From NCBI GenBank assembly GCA_003667865.1, contig CP033051.1:941501-1005500 (forward strand): a DNA stretch of 64,000 bases. The letters are read 5' to 3'. A model generated the notes under the pieces. That model made no database searches. It saw nothing but the letters and a program-made list of their open reading frames with translations, and was not told where the DNA came from. The stretch's first letter is position 1, and each line of letters opens with the position of its first letter. The stretch is from Rossellomorea marisflavi. GTDB lineage: Bacteria > Bacillota > Bacilli > Bacillales > Bacillaceae_B. A program made the translations under genes and the position numbers. Below are positions 17,239 to 25,125 of the stretch, in pieces.

Positions 17239-17736
17239 TCAGTAGGTTAGCTTTTCAATAATCTCTTTGTGTTGAGGGAATGGCTCAAGTAACTCTTGAC
17301 GCTCAAACAATTTAAAATCTTCAAAGTCAAAGCCTGGAGCTACCATACACCCTACTAGTGAGAAGCCTTCCTCATCTAATGCAGATCCAAAGATCATTCC
17401 TTTTGGTACAAGAACCTGAGGACGTTGACCTTTTGTCACATCCAATCCTAGCTTCACTACCTGTAATTCTCCTGTTTCTGGATGTAGCATGTATATGGAA
17501 AGAGGGGAACCAGCATGGAAATACCAAAGCTCATCGCTCTTTAACTGATGAAAATGAGATACCTCTCCTTCTCGTAATAGGAAATAGATACTCGTCCAAA
17601 GGTGACGATCACCATCAAATCTCTCTTGAATAGGACGGTCTGTCAGCATTTCATCCGCTGCAAAAGAACGTACATAATACCCTCCCTCTGGATGTGACTC
17701 CATGTTCAATTCTTTAATAAAATCCTCTGCTTTCAT
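17239..17736 (-). CDS. Cupin protein, DUF985 family
   Basis: A 165-residue protein of the DUF985 cupin family. The N-terminal MESHPEGGYYVRSF (12-25) and the cupin strand HFHQLKSDELWYFHAGSPL (about 81-99), with the metal-type His-His...Glu...His set, are visible. Some relatives have been linked to sugar or nucleotide chemistry, but the substrate is unknown. Its ATG overlaps the stop codon of the AlkD-like gene as TAATG, so the two are co-translated. Confidence 0.82.
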   Translation of the reverse strand: MKAEDFIKELNMESHPEGGYYVRSFAADEMLTDRPIQERFDGDRHLWTSIYFLLREGEVSHFHQLKSDELWYFHAGSPLSIYMLHPETGELQVVKLGLDVTKGQRPQVLVPKGMIFGSALDEEGFSLVGCMVAPGFDFEDFKLFERQELLEPFPQHKEIIEKLTY

Positions 17737-18425
17737 TATGCATTCTCCTTTTCTATCTTTTGTATATGCTTTAAACCCTCTCTTGTACTTAACGGGGCGA
17801 GGTTTTCTTTTTCAATAAATGCTTTAACAGAATCTGGTGCAGTCTTTGAGTATTCGCGTAATGCCCATCCTATTGCTTTTTGTATGAAAAATTCCTTTGA
17901 TTGCTTGTGTTTAGTAATATAAGAAAATAGTCGTTCTTCATTTGTATTCTGCTTATAACCAAGCTGATACAATATAGCCGTTCGATTCAACCAGATGTTA
18001 TTCGTGTGAATCCACTTTTCTAAATACTCTGCCGTCTCATTAGGATACACCTTTCCTAGTGCTCCTACTAAATGTGATGCAATCGTATCAATTGTATCCC
18101 ACCAAGACTTCTGTACAACCAGCTTTTCAACTAGTTCTAAATCAGCTGGATTGAGATACTTCTTTCTTTTTTCCAATAAAGCTAGAGCTATATATTGATA
18201 CTCCCGTTCAGGTTGCTGCCATAATTCTTGTACCACTTCTTGATATTCCTCGGATGTTGGTGTTCCGTGTTCCTTAAGAAACTCTCGTAGAATGGTCTTT
18301 CTCTCAGGGGTCCTTATTCCTAAAAACTCAAACTGATTCCGCATATATGCCTTCATCTTTCCTGCGTTGTCTTCATTTTGGTAAGCTTTAAATGCTTCAA
18401 TAATTCTTCTAGAATACTCGTTCAT
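17736..18425 (-). CDS. DNA alkylation repair enzyme, AlkD-like
   Basis: A 229-residue all-helical protein of the AlkC/AlkD HEAT-like family, which recognises or removes alkylated bases. Family features include the early FLGIRTPERKTILREFL (about 34-50), KSWWDTIDTIASHLVG in the middle and QKAIGWALREYS near 195. AAGGAGGGGGG before the ATG at 18425 fixes the start; the frame continues 42 bases upstream. First gene of a two-gene unit with the cupin. A role in alkylation repair is inferred from family membership; no ada- or tag-like gene lies nearby. Confidence 0.85.
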   Translation of the reverse strand: MNEYSRRIIEAFKAYQNEDNAGKMKAYMRNQFEFLGIRTPERKTILREFLKEHGTPTSEEYQEVVQELWQQPEREYQYIALALLEKRKKYLNPADLELVEKLVVQKSWWDTIDTIASHLVGALGKVYPNETAEYLEKWIHTNNIWLNRTAILYQLGYKQNTNEERLFSYITKHKQSKEFFIQKAIGWALREYSKTAPDSVKAFIEKENLAPLSTREGLKHIQKIEKENA

Positions 18426-18630
18426 GGTGCTAGCCCCCCTCCTTGAAATATCTTTTCTAAGTTTCAAGCATTTATGTTTTATTTGCCCTTCACGGTTGTG
18501 AGTTCAGTATATAATCTTTTTAATTACATTGGAAATAAGCCGTTCTATTTAAATATGAGTTTGTTGCTTCTGGCGGTGCAGAGTAACGTGCGCAATTTTA
18601 ATTTGTGAGTAAATACTATCTAGATAAGAA

Positions 18631-18655
18631 AAAAGACCCCTAATGAAAGGAGTCG
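18631..18655 (-). terminator. Weak terminator after YczE-like gene
   Basis: On the minus strand GACTCC and GGGGTC pair around a TTTCATTA loop, followed by TTTTTTC. Short stem, modest support. Confidence 0.5.
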
Positions 18656-18671
18656 TTCAAACTATTGTATA

Positions 18672-19313
18672 TCACCCTGCAAGAGAGCTCTTTTTTTGTT
18701 CATTTTTCCCAAGCACATGCTGCAGAAATCGTTGGCATTGAGGAAGAGAGACTCCTACTATTGGTCCTGTTCCAAGTGCTACGATAATAGTTCCTAACCC
18801 TACAGGACCTCCTAGGATCCATCCACAAATAAGAACGATCACTTCCATTGCATTTCGTACGTGTTGAATCTTCCAACCTGTTTTTTCCGTAACGAGAAGC
18901 ATGACACTATCTCGTGGTCCTGCACCTAAACCAGCCGAAACGTAGAGTCCAATACCGTATCCAATAATAATGGTTCCTATTATTAGAACAAAGAGCTGGC
19001 TAAACAATGTGTTAACATCCGGTAAAATAAGGTTAAACATATCAATAAATAGTCCAATTAGTAGCATATTTAAAAAGGCACCGATTTTCGGAATGGATTT
19101 TGTTACAAGAGCCGTTGTTGCAATGAGAATAAATCCTACGATGATGGACCATGTGCCAATGGTTAACCCCAGCTGCAGGAATAATCCGTAATGAAAAACA
19201 TCCCAAGGACCAATTCCAAGCCCTTTCCCTTTAATCGTTAAGGTAATTCCAAAGGCTAGCACGAGAAGCCCAACAATGAAAAATCCCCAACGTAAACCAT
19301 ACCCCTTGTACAT
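18672..19313 (-). CDS. YczE/YyaS/YitT family membrane protein
   Basis: A 213-residue integral membrane protein with five or six hydrophobic helices. The phrases GKGLGIGPWDVFHYGL (about 28-43) and YVSAGLGAGPRDSVMLLV (about 124-141) are typical of the YczE/YyaS/YitT group, whose members are mostly uncharacterised; YczE in B. subtilis is needed for surfactin production by an unknown route. The start is taken as ATG at 19313 behind AGAAGGGA; an in-frame GTG lies 15 bases upstream. Monocistronic. Confidence 0.75.
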   Translation of the reverse strand: MYKGYGLRWGFFIVGLLVLAFGITLTIKGKGLGIGPWDVFHYGLFLQLGLTIGTWSIIVGFILIATTALVTKSIPKIGAFLNMLLIGLFIDMFNLILPDVNTLFSQLFVLIIGTIIIGYGIGLYVSAGLGAGPRDSVMLLVTEKTGWKIQHVRNAMEVIVLICGWILGGPVGLGTIIVALGTGPIVGVSLPQCQRFLQHVLGKNEQKKSSLAG

Positions 19314-19459
19314 ACAATCCCTTCTCACTTTTCAAAATTTCACTACGCCATTGTAACACAGTTTCATCATGAAAACTCCTCACATATACAAAGAAAAATC
19401 GGGATTTTTCCTGAATCCAGCAAATCCTCCCGATTTTTGTTCTTATCTTTATTCTATAT

Positions 19460-19813
19460 CTAACATTGAACAAGCTCTATTATTTCTGAGTGTTCAATTT
19501 TTTGAAAAAACGCTGTCTTCCAGCCATTATCTAGAACAATAGGTCCTTCCAGAAGATGGTAATCGTTGTTGTTTTGGTTTTTCCCTATCCAGTCACCCAA
19601 ACATTCTACCTGCCAAGCTAGATGGATCTCACCACTCTGACTAGCTGGTATTGTTTGAATAAGTTCAATTCGAGTTTGACCCCTTGTCATAAATACGATT
19701 TTCTCTTCTGGTAGACGGAGACACGTTTCTACTTGAAAGTGAAGCGATTCATAGTAACTTACGATACTTTCAAGATTGTGAACTTCTATTCCAATATGAT
19801 GGAGCCTCATCAT
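19460..19813 (-). CDS. VOC family protein (glyoxalase/dioxygenase fold)
   Basis: A 117-residue single VOC module. The N-terminal LHHIGIEVHNLE at 4-15 and the closing EHSEIIELVQ place possible metal ligands at His5 and a late Glu. The reaction is unknown. The ATG overlaps the TGA stop of the QueA-like gene (ATGA), making it the last gene of the SDR, QueA-like, VOC operon. Confidence 0.72.
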   Translation of the reverse strand: MMRLHHIGIEVHNLESIVSYYESLHFQVETCLRLPEEKIVFMTRGQTRIELIQTIPASQSGEIHLAWQVECLGDWIGKNQNNNDYHLLEGPIVLDNGWKTAFFQKIEHSEIIELVQC

Positions 19814-20838
19814 TCAACGTCATGTAAAATTAAATTCATATCCCCAAACTCGTGCCACTGATATCCATTATGAATGGCATCCTGGTAGGCTTTTAATAAG
19901 AATTTTTCATCGATAAGTGACGATAGTAGATCTAAATGAGTTGCCTCTGGTTCATGCAACCCCGTTATTAAACCATCTACTACAGACAATGACGTATTTT
20001 TTGTGATATAAAGATTCGTTGTTCCTTGTAAACGAGTTGCTTCAAGACGAGCTCCCACCGACTCTAGTGCCCGAACGACCGTTGTGCCGACCGCAATAAC
20101 TCTTCTTCCTTCTTTTTTTGCTTCCCGAATCATTTCAGCTGTTTCTTGTGGAATTTTGTAGCTTTCAGGATGAGTTTTTGGTGACGGCCAACGATCACTT
20201 CCATAATAACTCAGCCCTGCATGAAGTTGCAGAAATCCAACTTCCACGCCATTTCTTCGCAAGGTCTCAAGAAGTCTCCATGTAAAGGCTCTTCCTGCTG
20301 ATGGCATCTCCACAGACCCAGGAACTGTCGCATAGACTGTTTGGTAAGATTCTATTGACCACGGGATTTCAATATATTCATATCGTATCGGTTCACCAAT
20401 TCGATACAACACGTCTAGAAACTCTTTGCCTTGTCGATTAAACTCTACAGTAACAAGAGGCTCCTCAGTACCAGAAGATATGATTTTAGCTTCTAATCCT
20501 GAGTTAAATCGGACCTTATCACCCATTTTATACAAGCCACCAACTATAAGGACATCCCACTTGTTCTCATCAACTTGCCTGGAAAGACGAATATCAAGTG
20601 TTCGCTCACCTTGTGTATCTTTTAATGATGCCGGAATGGTTCTACTATTATTTAAAATTAGAACATCTCCTTTACGAAGAAAACTACTAAGGTCTTTAAA
20701 GTGTGAATGAGCTACCTTACCTGTCTTGGAGTCCAAGACCATTAATTTCACATCATCTCTTGATGCCCCAGTCATTTCTTTTGGGATCTTAGCATTTAAA
20801 CGCTCTGGAACGATAAAAGACTGTGCTAAATTATTCAT
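19810..20838 (-). CDS. Divergent QueA-like S-adenosylmethionine:tRNA ribosyltransferase-isomerase homologue
   Basis: A 342-residue protein with the overall layout of QueA, which transfers ribose from S-adenosylmethionine to preQ1 in tRNA. Shared parts include LILNNSRTIPASL (about 59-71), YQTVYA (about 168), AVGTTVVRALES (about 250) and the C-terminal FGDMNLIL. It departs from canonical QueA in the active region: the PPYI element is replaced, AAPTAGLHFT is replaced by EMPSAGRAFT, and LHVGLGTFRPV by LHAGLSYYGSDRW. The partner genes tgt, yajC and ruvB are absent nearby. ATG at 20838 follows AGGAGGAAGAG and overlaps the end of the SDR gene by eight bases. Probably a paralogue with altered substrate. 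Confidence 0.75.
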   Translation of the reverse strand: MNNLAQSFIVPERLNAKIPKEMTGASRDDVKLMVLDSKTGKVAHSHFKDLSSFLRKGDVLILNNSRTIPASLKDTQGERTLDIRLSRQVDENKWDVLIVGGLYKMGDKVRFNSGLEAKIISSGTEEPLVTVEFNRQGKEFLDVLYRIGEPIRYEYIEIPWSIESYQTVYATVPGSVEMPSAGRAFTWRLLETLRRNGVEVGFLQLHAGLSYYGSDRWPSPKTHPESYKIPQETAEMIREAKKEGRRVIAVGTTVVRALESVGARLEATRLQGTTNLYITKNTSLSVVDGLITGLHEPEATHLDLLSSLIDEKFLLKAYQDAIHNGYQWHEFGDMNLILHDVE

Positions 20839-21565
20839 GTTCTCTTCCTCCTGGATAAGTAAATTCCTGTGCTTGAAAGCGTTGACCATTTACATTTATG
20901 GAAGCGTCTAAAGCAAGATAATCAAACACATCCGTAACCTCCTCAGGCTTTGTTAATAAATAGTCATAATCTGGTACTGCGATATTGTGCATTTCTGTGT
21001 CCATTTCTCCAGGGTCAACCATATTGATTCGGACACCTGTTTCCTCAAGTTCATCAGCCCAGGTTTGTGTCATTCCCTCTACTGCAAATTTCGAAATACC
21101 GTACGCGCCCCATTCCCCAAATCCTGTTTTGCCAGCTTCTGATGTTATATTGATAATGGAACCACTGTTTCTTGAGAGCATTCCAGGTAATACTCGTTTC
21201 GTCACAAGAAACGGGTTCATTACATTTACAGTAATCACGTCTAGAAAATTCTTTTCTTCATAATCTACAAGCAGCTTTGGTCCAGGACCAAAAATAGAAG
21301 CATTATTTACAAGCACATCCACTTTCTCAAATTCACTTTCAGTAATGGAAACAAATCGTTCGATATCCTCTTGTTTGGAAACATCTGCTGAGATCGCAAT
21401 TACCTCAGTACCTAATCCTTTAAGTGCTGCTTCTGTTTCCTTTAAAAGCTCCCCGTTTCGTGCACAAATGGCTAATTTCCAGCCTTTTCGGGCAAAATGA
21501 AATGCCAAAGCTCTACCTAATCCTTTTGTTGCACCTGTAATCATCATAACTTTTTCTTGATTCAT
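20831..21565 (-). CDS. Short-chain dehydrogenase/reductase
   Basis: A 244-residue classical SDR. TGATKGLG (about 10-17) binds the cofactor, NNAS is at about 87-90, and the catalytic Ser-Tyr-Lys set is in ITSEAGKTGFGEWGAYGISK (about 139-158). The residues after the second strand (CARNGE) include Arg, favouring NADPH. It is first in an overlapping operon with the QueA-like and VOC genes; together they may act on one metabolite, but the substrate cannot be guessed from the sequence. Confidence 0.85.
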   Translation of the reverse strand: MNQEKVMMITGATKGLGRALAFHFARKGWKLAICARNGELLKETEAALKGLGTEVIAISADVSKQEDIERFVSITESEFEKVDVLVNNASIFGPGPKLLVDYEEKNFLDVITVNVMNPFLVTKRVLPGMLSRNSGSIINITSEAGKTGFGEWGAYGISKFAVEGMTQTWADELEETGVRINMVDPGEMDTEMHNIAVPDYDYLLTKPEEVTDVFDYLALDASINVNGQRFQAQEFTYPGGREHE

Positions 21566-21697
21566 CGTTACATCCCCCTATAAACTTGTTATCTATATAA
21601 TAGAAAAGATTCATTTGAATAAAATCGTATAAAGGGATTGAAAACGGCTCCATGATTTGTCGTAGTCTCTCTCATACTTTCGGAGTAGAAAATCGTT

Positions 21698-21742
21698 AAA
21701 ACCGAACATTAAATTCCTTTATTTTAATATATGTTCGTGTTA
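21698..21742 (+). promoter_or_regulatory. PurR box pair and -10 of folD
   Basis: AAAACCGAACATT at 21698-21710 matches the Bacillus PurR box AWWWCCGAACWWT at every position. A second, weaker inverted box (TATGTTCGTGTTAT) lies about 31 bases on, centre to centre, the spacing expected for PurR pairs. A TATACT -10 element follows at 21741-21746. In B. subtilis folD belongs to the PurR regulon, supporting the reading. Confidence 0.78.
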
Positions 21743-21765
21743 TACTACTATCAATAGAACACGGA

Positions 21766-21900
21766 GACGCAGTGACTGGCGAAATAAGATAGGGAACCTA
21801 TCTTTGTGGGTATACCACAAGGGAGCTGCGACATGATTTACACTAGTAGTATTTAGCCGTTCGCCTGGGCAAAGCCAAGGAACTCACCCTTGTCTTTTTT
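21766..21900 (+). ncRNA. ZTP (pfl) riboswitch of folD with terminator
   Basis: Recognised from the conserved words of the pfl motif: GTGACTGGCGAA at 21772-21783, GGGAGCTGCGAC closing the first domain (CGCAG 21768-21772 pairs with CTGCG 21826-21830), and the 3' domain GCCGTTCGCCTGGGCAAAGC at 21856-21875. The first domain has an inner hairpin (AGATAGG/CCTATCT) and an inserted one (TGTGG/CCACA). It ends in a terminator stem CAAGG/CCTTG plus TCTTTTTT at 21876-21900. ZTP riboswitches sense ZMP/ZTP, the signal of 10-formyl-tetrahydrofolate shortage, and switch on one-carbon genes such as folD, which follows directly. Confidence 0.88.
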
Positions 21901-21921
21901 ATTTTCAGGAGGTTATATCGT

Positions 21922-22758
21922 ATGAAGCCATTAATTTTAGACGGTACCGTAGTTGCGAATCATGTAAAGGAAAGCTTGAAATCACGAATTGAAGATCTAA
22001 AGAATCAAGACATCACCCCTTGTCTTGCAACCGTATTAGTTGGAGATGATTCGTCTTCAGAAACGTATGTAAGAATGAAGGGAAATGCATGTCAAGCAAT
22101 CGGAATGGAATCCCGTCGTATTCATTTATCGGAAGAAACGACAACAGAAGAGCTTCTTAAGGTAATACAGGATTTAAATAATGACGATGATGTGCATGGA
22201 ATACTCCTTCAACATCCTGTACCTCATCAAATTGATGAGCGTGCTGCATTTGAGGCCATTTCCATTGAAAAGGACGTAGATGGTGTAACAAGTCTAGGCT
22301 TTGGTCAAACCGCTTTTGGTTTTGGCAGTTATCCTTCCTGCACTCCTGCAGCCATATTAAAAATCATTGATTACTATGAAATTGATGTTGAAGGCAAGCA
22401 TGCTGTTGTTGTTGGCAGAAGTCCGATACTAGGCAAGCCCGTCTCAATGATGCTGTTAAATCGAAATGCAACGGTAACAACATGCCACTCGTACACAGAA
22501 AACTTACAAGATATTCTTTCAAATGCAGACATTATTGTCGCAGCTGTCGGAAAACCAAACTTTATTAAAGGTGACTGGGTAAAAGAAGGCGCTGTTATTC
22601 TAGATGCTGGCTATAATAAAGGAAATATTGGAGATGTAGAATACGATTCTTGTTTTGAAAAAGCTAGTGCGATTACGCCTGTACCTGGAGGAGTTGGTCC
22701 TGTAACCATCTCCATGCTGTTAAAACAAACTGTTGATTCTGCTGAAAAGCGAATATAA
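21922..22758 (+). CDS. folD: FolD bifunctional methylenetetrahydrofolate dehydrogenase/cyclohydrolase
   Basis: A 278-residue cytoplasmic enzyme that oxidises 5,10-methylene-THF and hydrolyses the product to 10-formyl-THF, the donor for purine synthesis. Signatures are SETYVRMKGNACQAIG (about 47-62, catalytic Lys in the YVRMK region), the cofactor loop VVGRSPILGKPV (about 162-173) and the C-terminal PGGVGPVTISML. AGGAGGT precedes the ATG. Expression should answer to both PurR and the ZTP riboswitch found in the leader. It is followed by its own terminator and is monocistronic. Confidence 0.96.
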   Translation: MKPLILDGTVVANHVKESLKSRIEDLKNQDITPCLATVLVGDDSSSETYVRMKGNACQAIGMESRRIHLSEETTTEELLKVIQDLNNDDDVHGILLQHPVPHQIDERAAFEAISIEKDVDGVTSLGFGQTAFGFGSYPSCTPAAILKIIDYYEIDVEGKHAVVVGRSPILGKPVSMMLLNRNATVTTCHSYTENLQDILSNADIIVAAVGKPNFIKGDWVKEGAVILDAGYNKGNIGDVEYDSCFEKASAITPVPGGVGPVTISMLLKQTVDSAEKRI

Positions 22759-22762
22759 ATAG

Positions 22763-22806
22763 AAAAGACGATTCAAAGGGATTCCTCCATTTGAATCGTC
22801 TTTTTA
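22763..22806 (+). terminator. Terminator after folD
   Basis: AAAGACGATTCAAA and TTTGAATCGTCTTT form a 14-bp perfect stem followed by T residues, five bases after the folD stop. Confidence 0.9.
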
Positions 22807-22823
22807 TTTGCTTCTATGTTAGA

Positions 22824-22834
22824 GGTCCGTCCCT
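22824..22834 (+). repeat. GGTCCGTCCCT repeat arm
   Basis: Lone copy between the folD terminator and the oxidoreductase gene. Confidence 0.55.
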
Positions 22835-22915
22835 CAAAAAAATATTATAGTAAGTTTTTGTGAGTATTGGGAAAAAATGATGAATGAGATGATTATAGAA
22901 GGAGCGTATAAAAAA

Positions 22916-24448
22916 ATGAGCGATCAACAAAATAATGCCTTTCATCATGCCCCAGAACCATATTGGAGAGAATCAGTTGAGCTTCCGGCGTTCTCTCCTT
23001 TAACAGATAATATTGATGTAGATGTAGCCATTGTTGGAGGTGGGATTGCTGGTTTAACGGCAGCCTATATCCTATCAAAGAGTGGAAAAAAGGTTGCTGT
23101 TATTGAAGCAAATAAGCTACTTAATGGTACAACTGGACATACAACTGCAAAAGTAACAGCACAGCATGGGCTATTTTATGATGAGCTTATTCAGCATTTT
23201 GGAGAAGAATTTGCCCGCAAGTACTACAAAGCCAACTCTGAGGCCATCCAGTTTGTTCGTGATACGGTTAAAAATGAGCAAGTTGAATGTGACCTAACAA
23301 CAGAGGATGCACACGTATATTCTCAAACTGAAAAATATGATAAAAAGGTTCGCAAAGAGTATGAAGCGTATCAAACTCTTGGAATTGAAGGGGATTTAAT
23401 CAATACACTGCCTGTAAATATTCCGATTAAGTCAGCCGTTGTAATGAAAAATCAAGCACAGTTCCATCCATTAAAATACTTTAAAAAGCTAATTGATTCT
23501 ATTACCCAAAATGGCGGGCAGATCTTTGAAGGAACGGTAGCGAAGGATATTAAAGAAAACACCTCTACTTCTGTTGTGACAAAGGATGGCTACCATGTAC
23601 ATAGTCAGAAGGTATTAGTATGTACGCACTTCCCTTTTTATGATGGGATGGGCTTCTATTTCACAAGAATGTATGCAGAACGCTCTTACATACTTGGTGT
23701 AAAAACAAAGAAAGAATATCCTGGTGGGTTATATATTAATGCTGAAAATCCAACGCGTTCTTTACGTTACACCACAACAAAGGATGGGGAAAAATTAGTT
23801 CTTGTTAGTGGCGATAATCATAAGACAGGACAAGGTGAAGATACACTTGAGCACTATAGAGCATTAGAGGAATTTACCGAAGAAGTACTAGGCATCGATG
23901 AGATTCCATATCGTTGGTCCGCTCAAGACTTATATACGTTAGACAAAGTCCCTTATATTGGGCAACTCAATAAAAATCATCCTTCAGTTTTTGTTGCAAC
24001 AGGATTTAAAAAATGGGGAATGACATCTGGAACACTTTCTGGTCAATTGTTATCTGACCTTGTTCTCGGCAACCACAATCTTTATAAGGATGTATTTGAT
24101 CCATCCCGTTTTGTTGCAGATCCAAGCTTAAAGAAATTTTTCAAACATAATTTAGATGTAGCCGGCCATTTTATTAAAGGGAAGCTTGAAAATCCGACTA
24201 GACATTTAGACGATATTCAGAATGGTGAAGCTGGCATTACAATCGTGAATGGCCAACGCGCTGGTGCATTCCGTGATGAAAATGGTACCCTCCATCTTGT
24301 CGACACAACGTGTACACACTTAGGTTGTGAAGTGGAGTGGAACCACGGAGATCACACATGGGACTGCCCTTGTCACGGATCACGCTTTAATATTACGGGT
24401 GATGTAATCGAAGGTCCTGCTAAAAAGCCTTTAAAAAAGGTTGAGTAG
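22916..24448 (+). CDS. FAD-dependent oxidoreductase with C-terminal Rieske domain (YhfW-like)
   Basis: A 510-residue fusion of a DAO-type FAD oxidoreductase and a Rieske iron-sulfur domain, as in B. subtilis YhfW. The FAD motif AIVGGGIAGLTAAY is at 38-51. The Rieske ligands are intact: CTH at 466-468 and CPCH at 484-487, giving Cys466, His468, Cys484 and His487. It would pass electrons between an unknown amine or acid substrate and a carrier. The frame runs upstream to 22877, but AGAAGGAGCG sits before the ATG at 22916, which also gives the length of YhfW. It stands alone. Confidence 0.85.
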   Translation: MSDQQNNAFHHAPEPYWRESVELPAFSPLTDNIDVDVAIVGGGIAGLTAAYILSKSGKKVAVIEANKLLNGTTGHTTAKVTAQHGLFYDELIQHFGEEFARKYYKANSEAIQFVRDTVKNEQVECDLTTEDAHVYSQTEKYDKKVRKEYEAYQTLGIEGDLINTLPVNIPIKSAVVMKNQAQFHPLKYFKKLIDSITQNGGQIFEGTVAKDIKENTSTSVVTKDGYHVHSQKVLVCTHFPFYDGMGFYFTRMYAERSYILGVKTKKEYPGGLYINAENPTRSLRYTTTKDGEKLVLVSGDNHKTGQGEDTLEHYRALEEFTEEVLGIDEIPYRWSAQDLYTLDKVPYIGQLNKNHPSVFVATGFKKWGMTSGTLSGQLLSDLVLGNHNLYKDVFDPSRFVADPSLKKFFKHNLDVAGHFIKGKLENPTRHLDDIQNGEAGITIVNGQRAGAFRDENGTLHLVDTTCTHLGCEVEWNHGDHTWDCPCHGSRFNITGDVIEGPAKKPLKKVE

Positions 24449-24534
24449 ACGCAGACTACTTACTCATTTTTACAGCATGAAGAACCTCCTTCTGTCTCAT
24501 ACTATGAAAAGATGAACAAAAGGAGGTAGAACAT

Positions 24535-24666
24535 ATGGGCCGCACGAAGCAAGGAAACCGCAATGCTCAAAGCAATAATAATGCGAAGCAAGAGCGTACA
24601 AGCACTGAAATGGTCGAGTTTACAACAGGACAAGCAAAGAAAAAGAAAAACCGTTTCCAAGATTAA
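24535..24666 (+). CDS. Small hydrophilic protein, unrecognised
   Basis: A 43-residue protein starting MGRTKQGNRNAQSNNNAKQE and ending in a basic KKKKNRFQD tail. It is rich in Asn, Gln, Lys and Arg and has a central STEMVEFTTGQ. A very good ribosome site (AAAGGAGGTAG at 24519-24529) precedes the ATG and a hairpin follows, so it is likely expressed. Composition recalls minor small acid-soluble spore proteins of Bacillus, but I do not recognise the family. Confidence 0.62.
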   Translation: MGRTKQGNRNAQSNNNAKQERTSTEMVEFTTGQAKKKKNRFQD

Positions 24667-24678
24667 TACCCTATGTAA

Positions 24679-24708
24679 AAAAGCAGGGTTGCATGTGCAC
24701 CCTGCTTA
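24679..24708. terminator. Shared terminator between convergent small genes
   Basis: AAGCAGGG and CCCTGCTT pair around TTGCATGTGCA. The minus strand follows it with TTTTTTACATAG, so it fits best as the end of the Asp/Arg-rich gene, but it also follows the plus-strand gene by 14 bases. Confidence 0.75.
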
Positions 24709-24719
24709 CATTGAACCCT

Positions 24720-24962
24720 TTAGATCCAAGAAAATCCTCTTCTGCCCTTTTCATCATCGTCATCATCTTCTACACCTAAAACATCTCCATCAAAATCACG
24801 GCGATGTTTACGACGACGTTTTTCATCTTCTACACCAGCTACTACATCATCATCAAAACGATGACGTCTTCTGTCATTTTCTTCAATGACAATAACTTCG
24901 TTTGCACGAATTAATACTGTATCTGCGTTAAGAACTGGACGTCTTCTTTTCTTTTCTGACAT
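24720..24962 (-). CDS. Asp/Arg-rich low-complexity protein with internal repeats
   Basis: An 80-residue protein. The first 30 residues (MSEKKRRRPVLNADTVLIRA, then NEVIVIEEND) look folded; the rest is two diverged repeats of about 20 residues, RRRHRFDDDVVAGVEDEK and RRKHRRDFDGDVLGVEDDDDDEK (split at the Arg run), alternating basic and acidic blocks. GGAGGAAT precedes the ATG and a terminator follows. I do not recognise it; alternating charge repeats occur in spore coat and crust proteins, which is only a guess. Confidence 0.62.
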   Translation of the reverse strand: MSEKKRRRPVLNADTVLIRANEVIVIEENDRRRHRFDDDVVAGVEDEKRRRKHRRDFDGDVLGVEDDDDDEKGRRGFSWI

Positions 24963-25079
24963 GAAGAATTCCTCCTTTATTGTATTCTCACTTATAACAT
25001 ATGCTTGTTTTCATTCAGTTGAATGGGTATGGATACTAGTTTTCTTCTATTTAGACGAAATATAGGTTCTTTTCCATGA

Positions 25080-25117
25080 AAAAATCCCCGGTTCTCTAAC
25101 TCCAAGAACTGGGGATT
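25080..25117 (-). terminator. Terminator after msrAB
   Basis: On the minus strand AATCCCCAGTTCT pairs with AGAACCGGGGATT (one mismatch) and is followed by a T run. Confidence 0.85.
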
Positions 25118-25125
25118 GTATCTAC

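Noticed and set aside
21805..21819. TGTGG/CCACA hairpin considered as a separate terminator or small RNA
   Set aside because: It lies inside the first domain of the ZTP riboswitch and has no T run; better seen as an extra stem of that RNA.
24563..24889. His/Leu-rich 108-codon plus-strand frame
   Set aside because: It is the mirror of the Asp/Arg-rich gene on the other strand and runs over the small gene and terminator; composition is an artefact.
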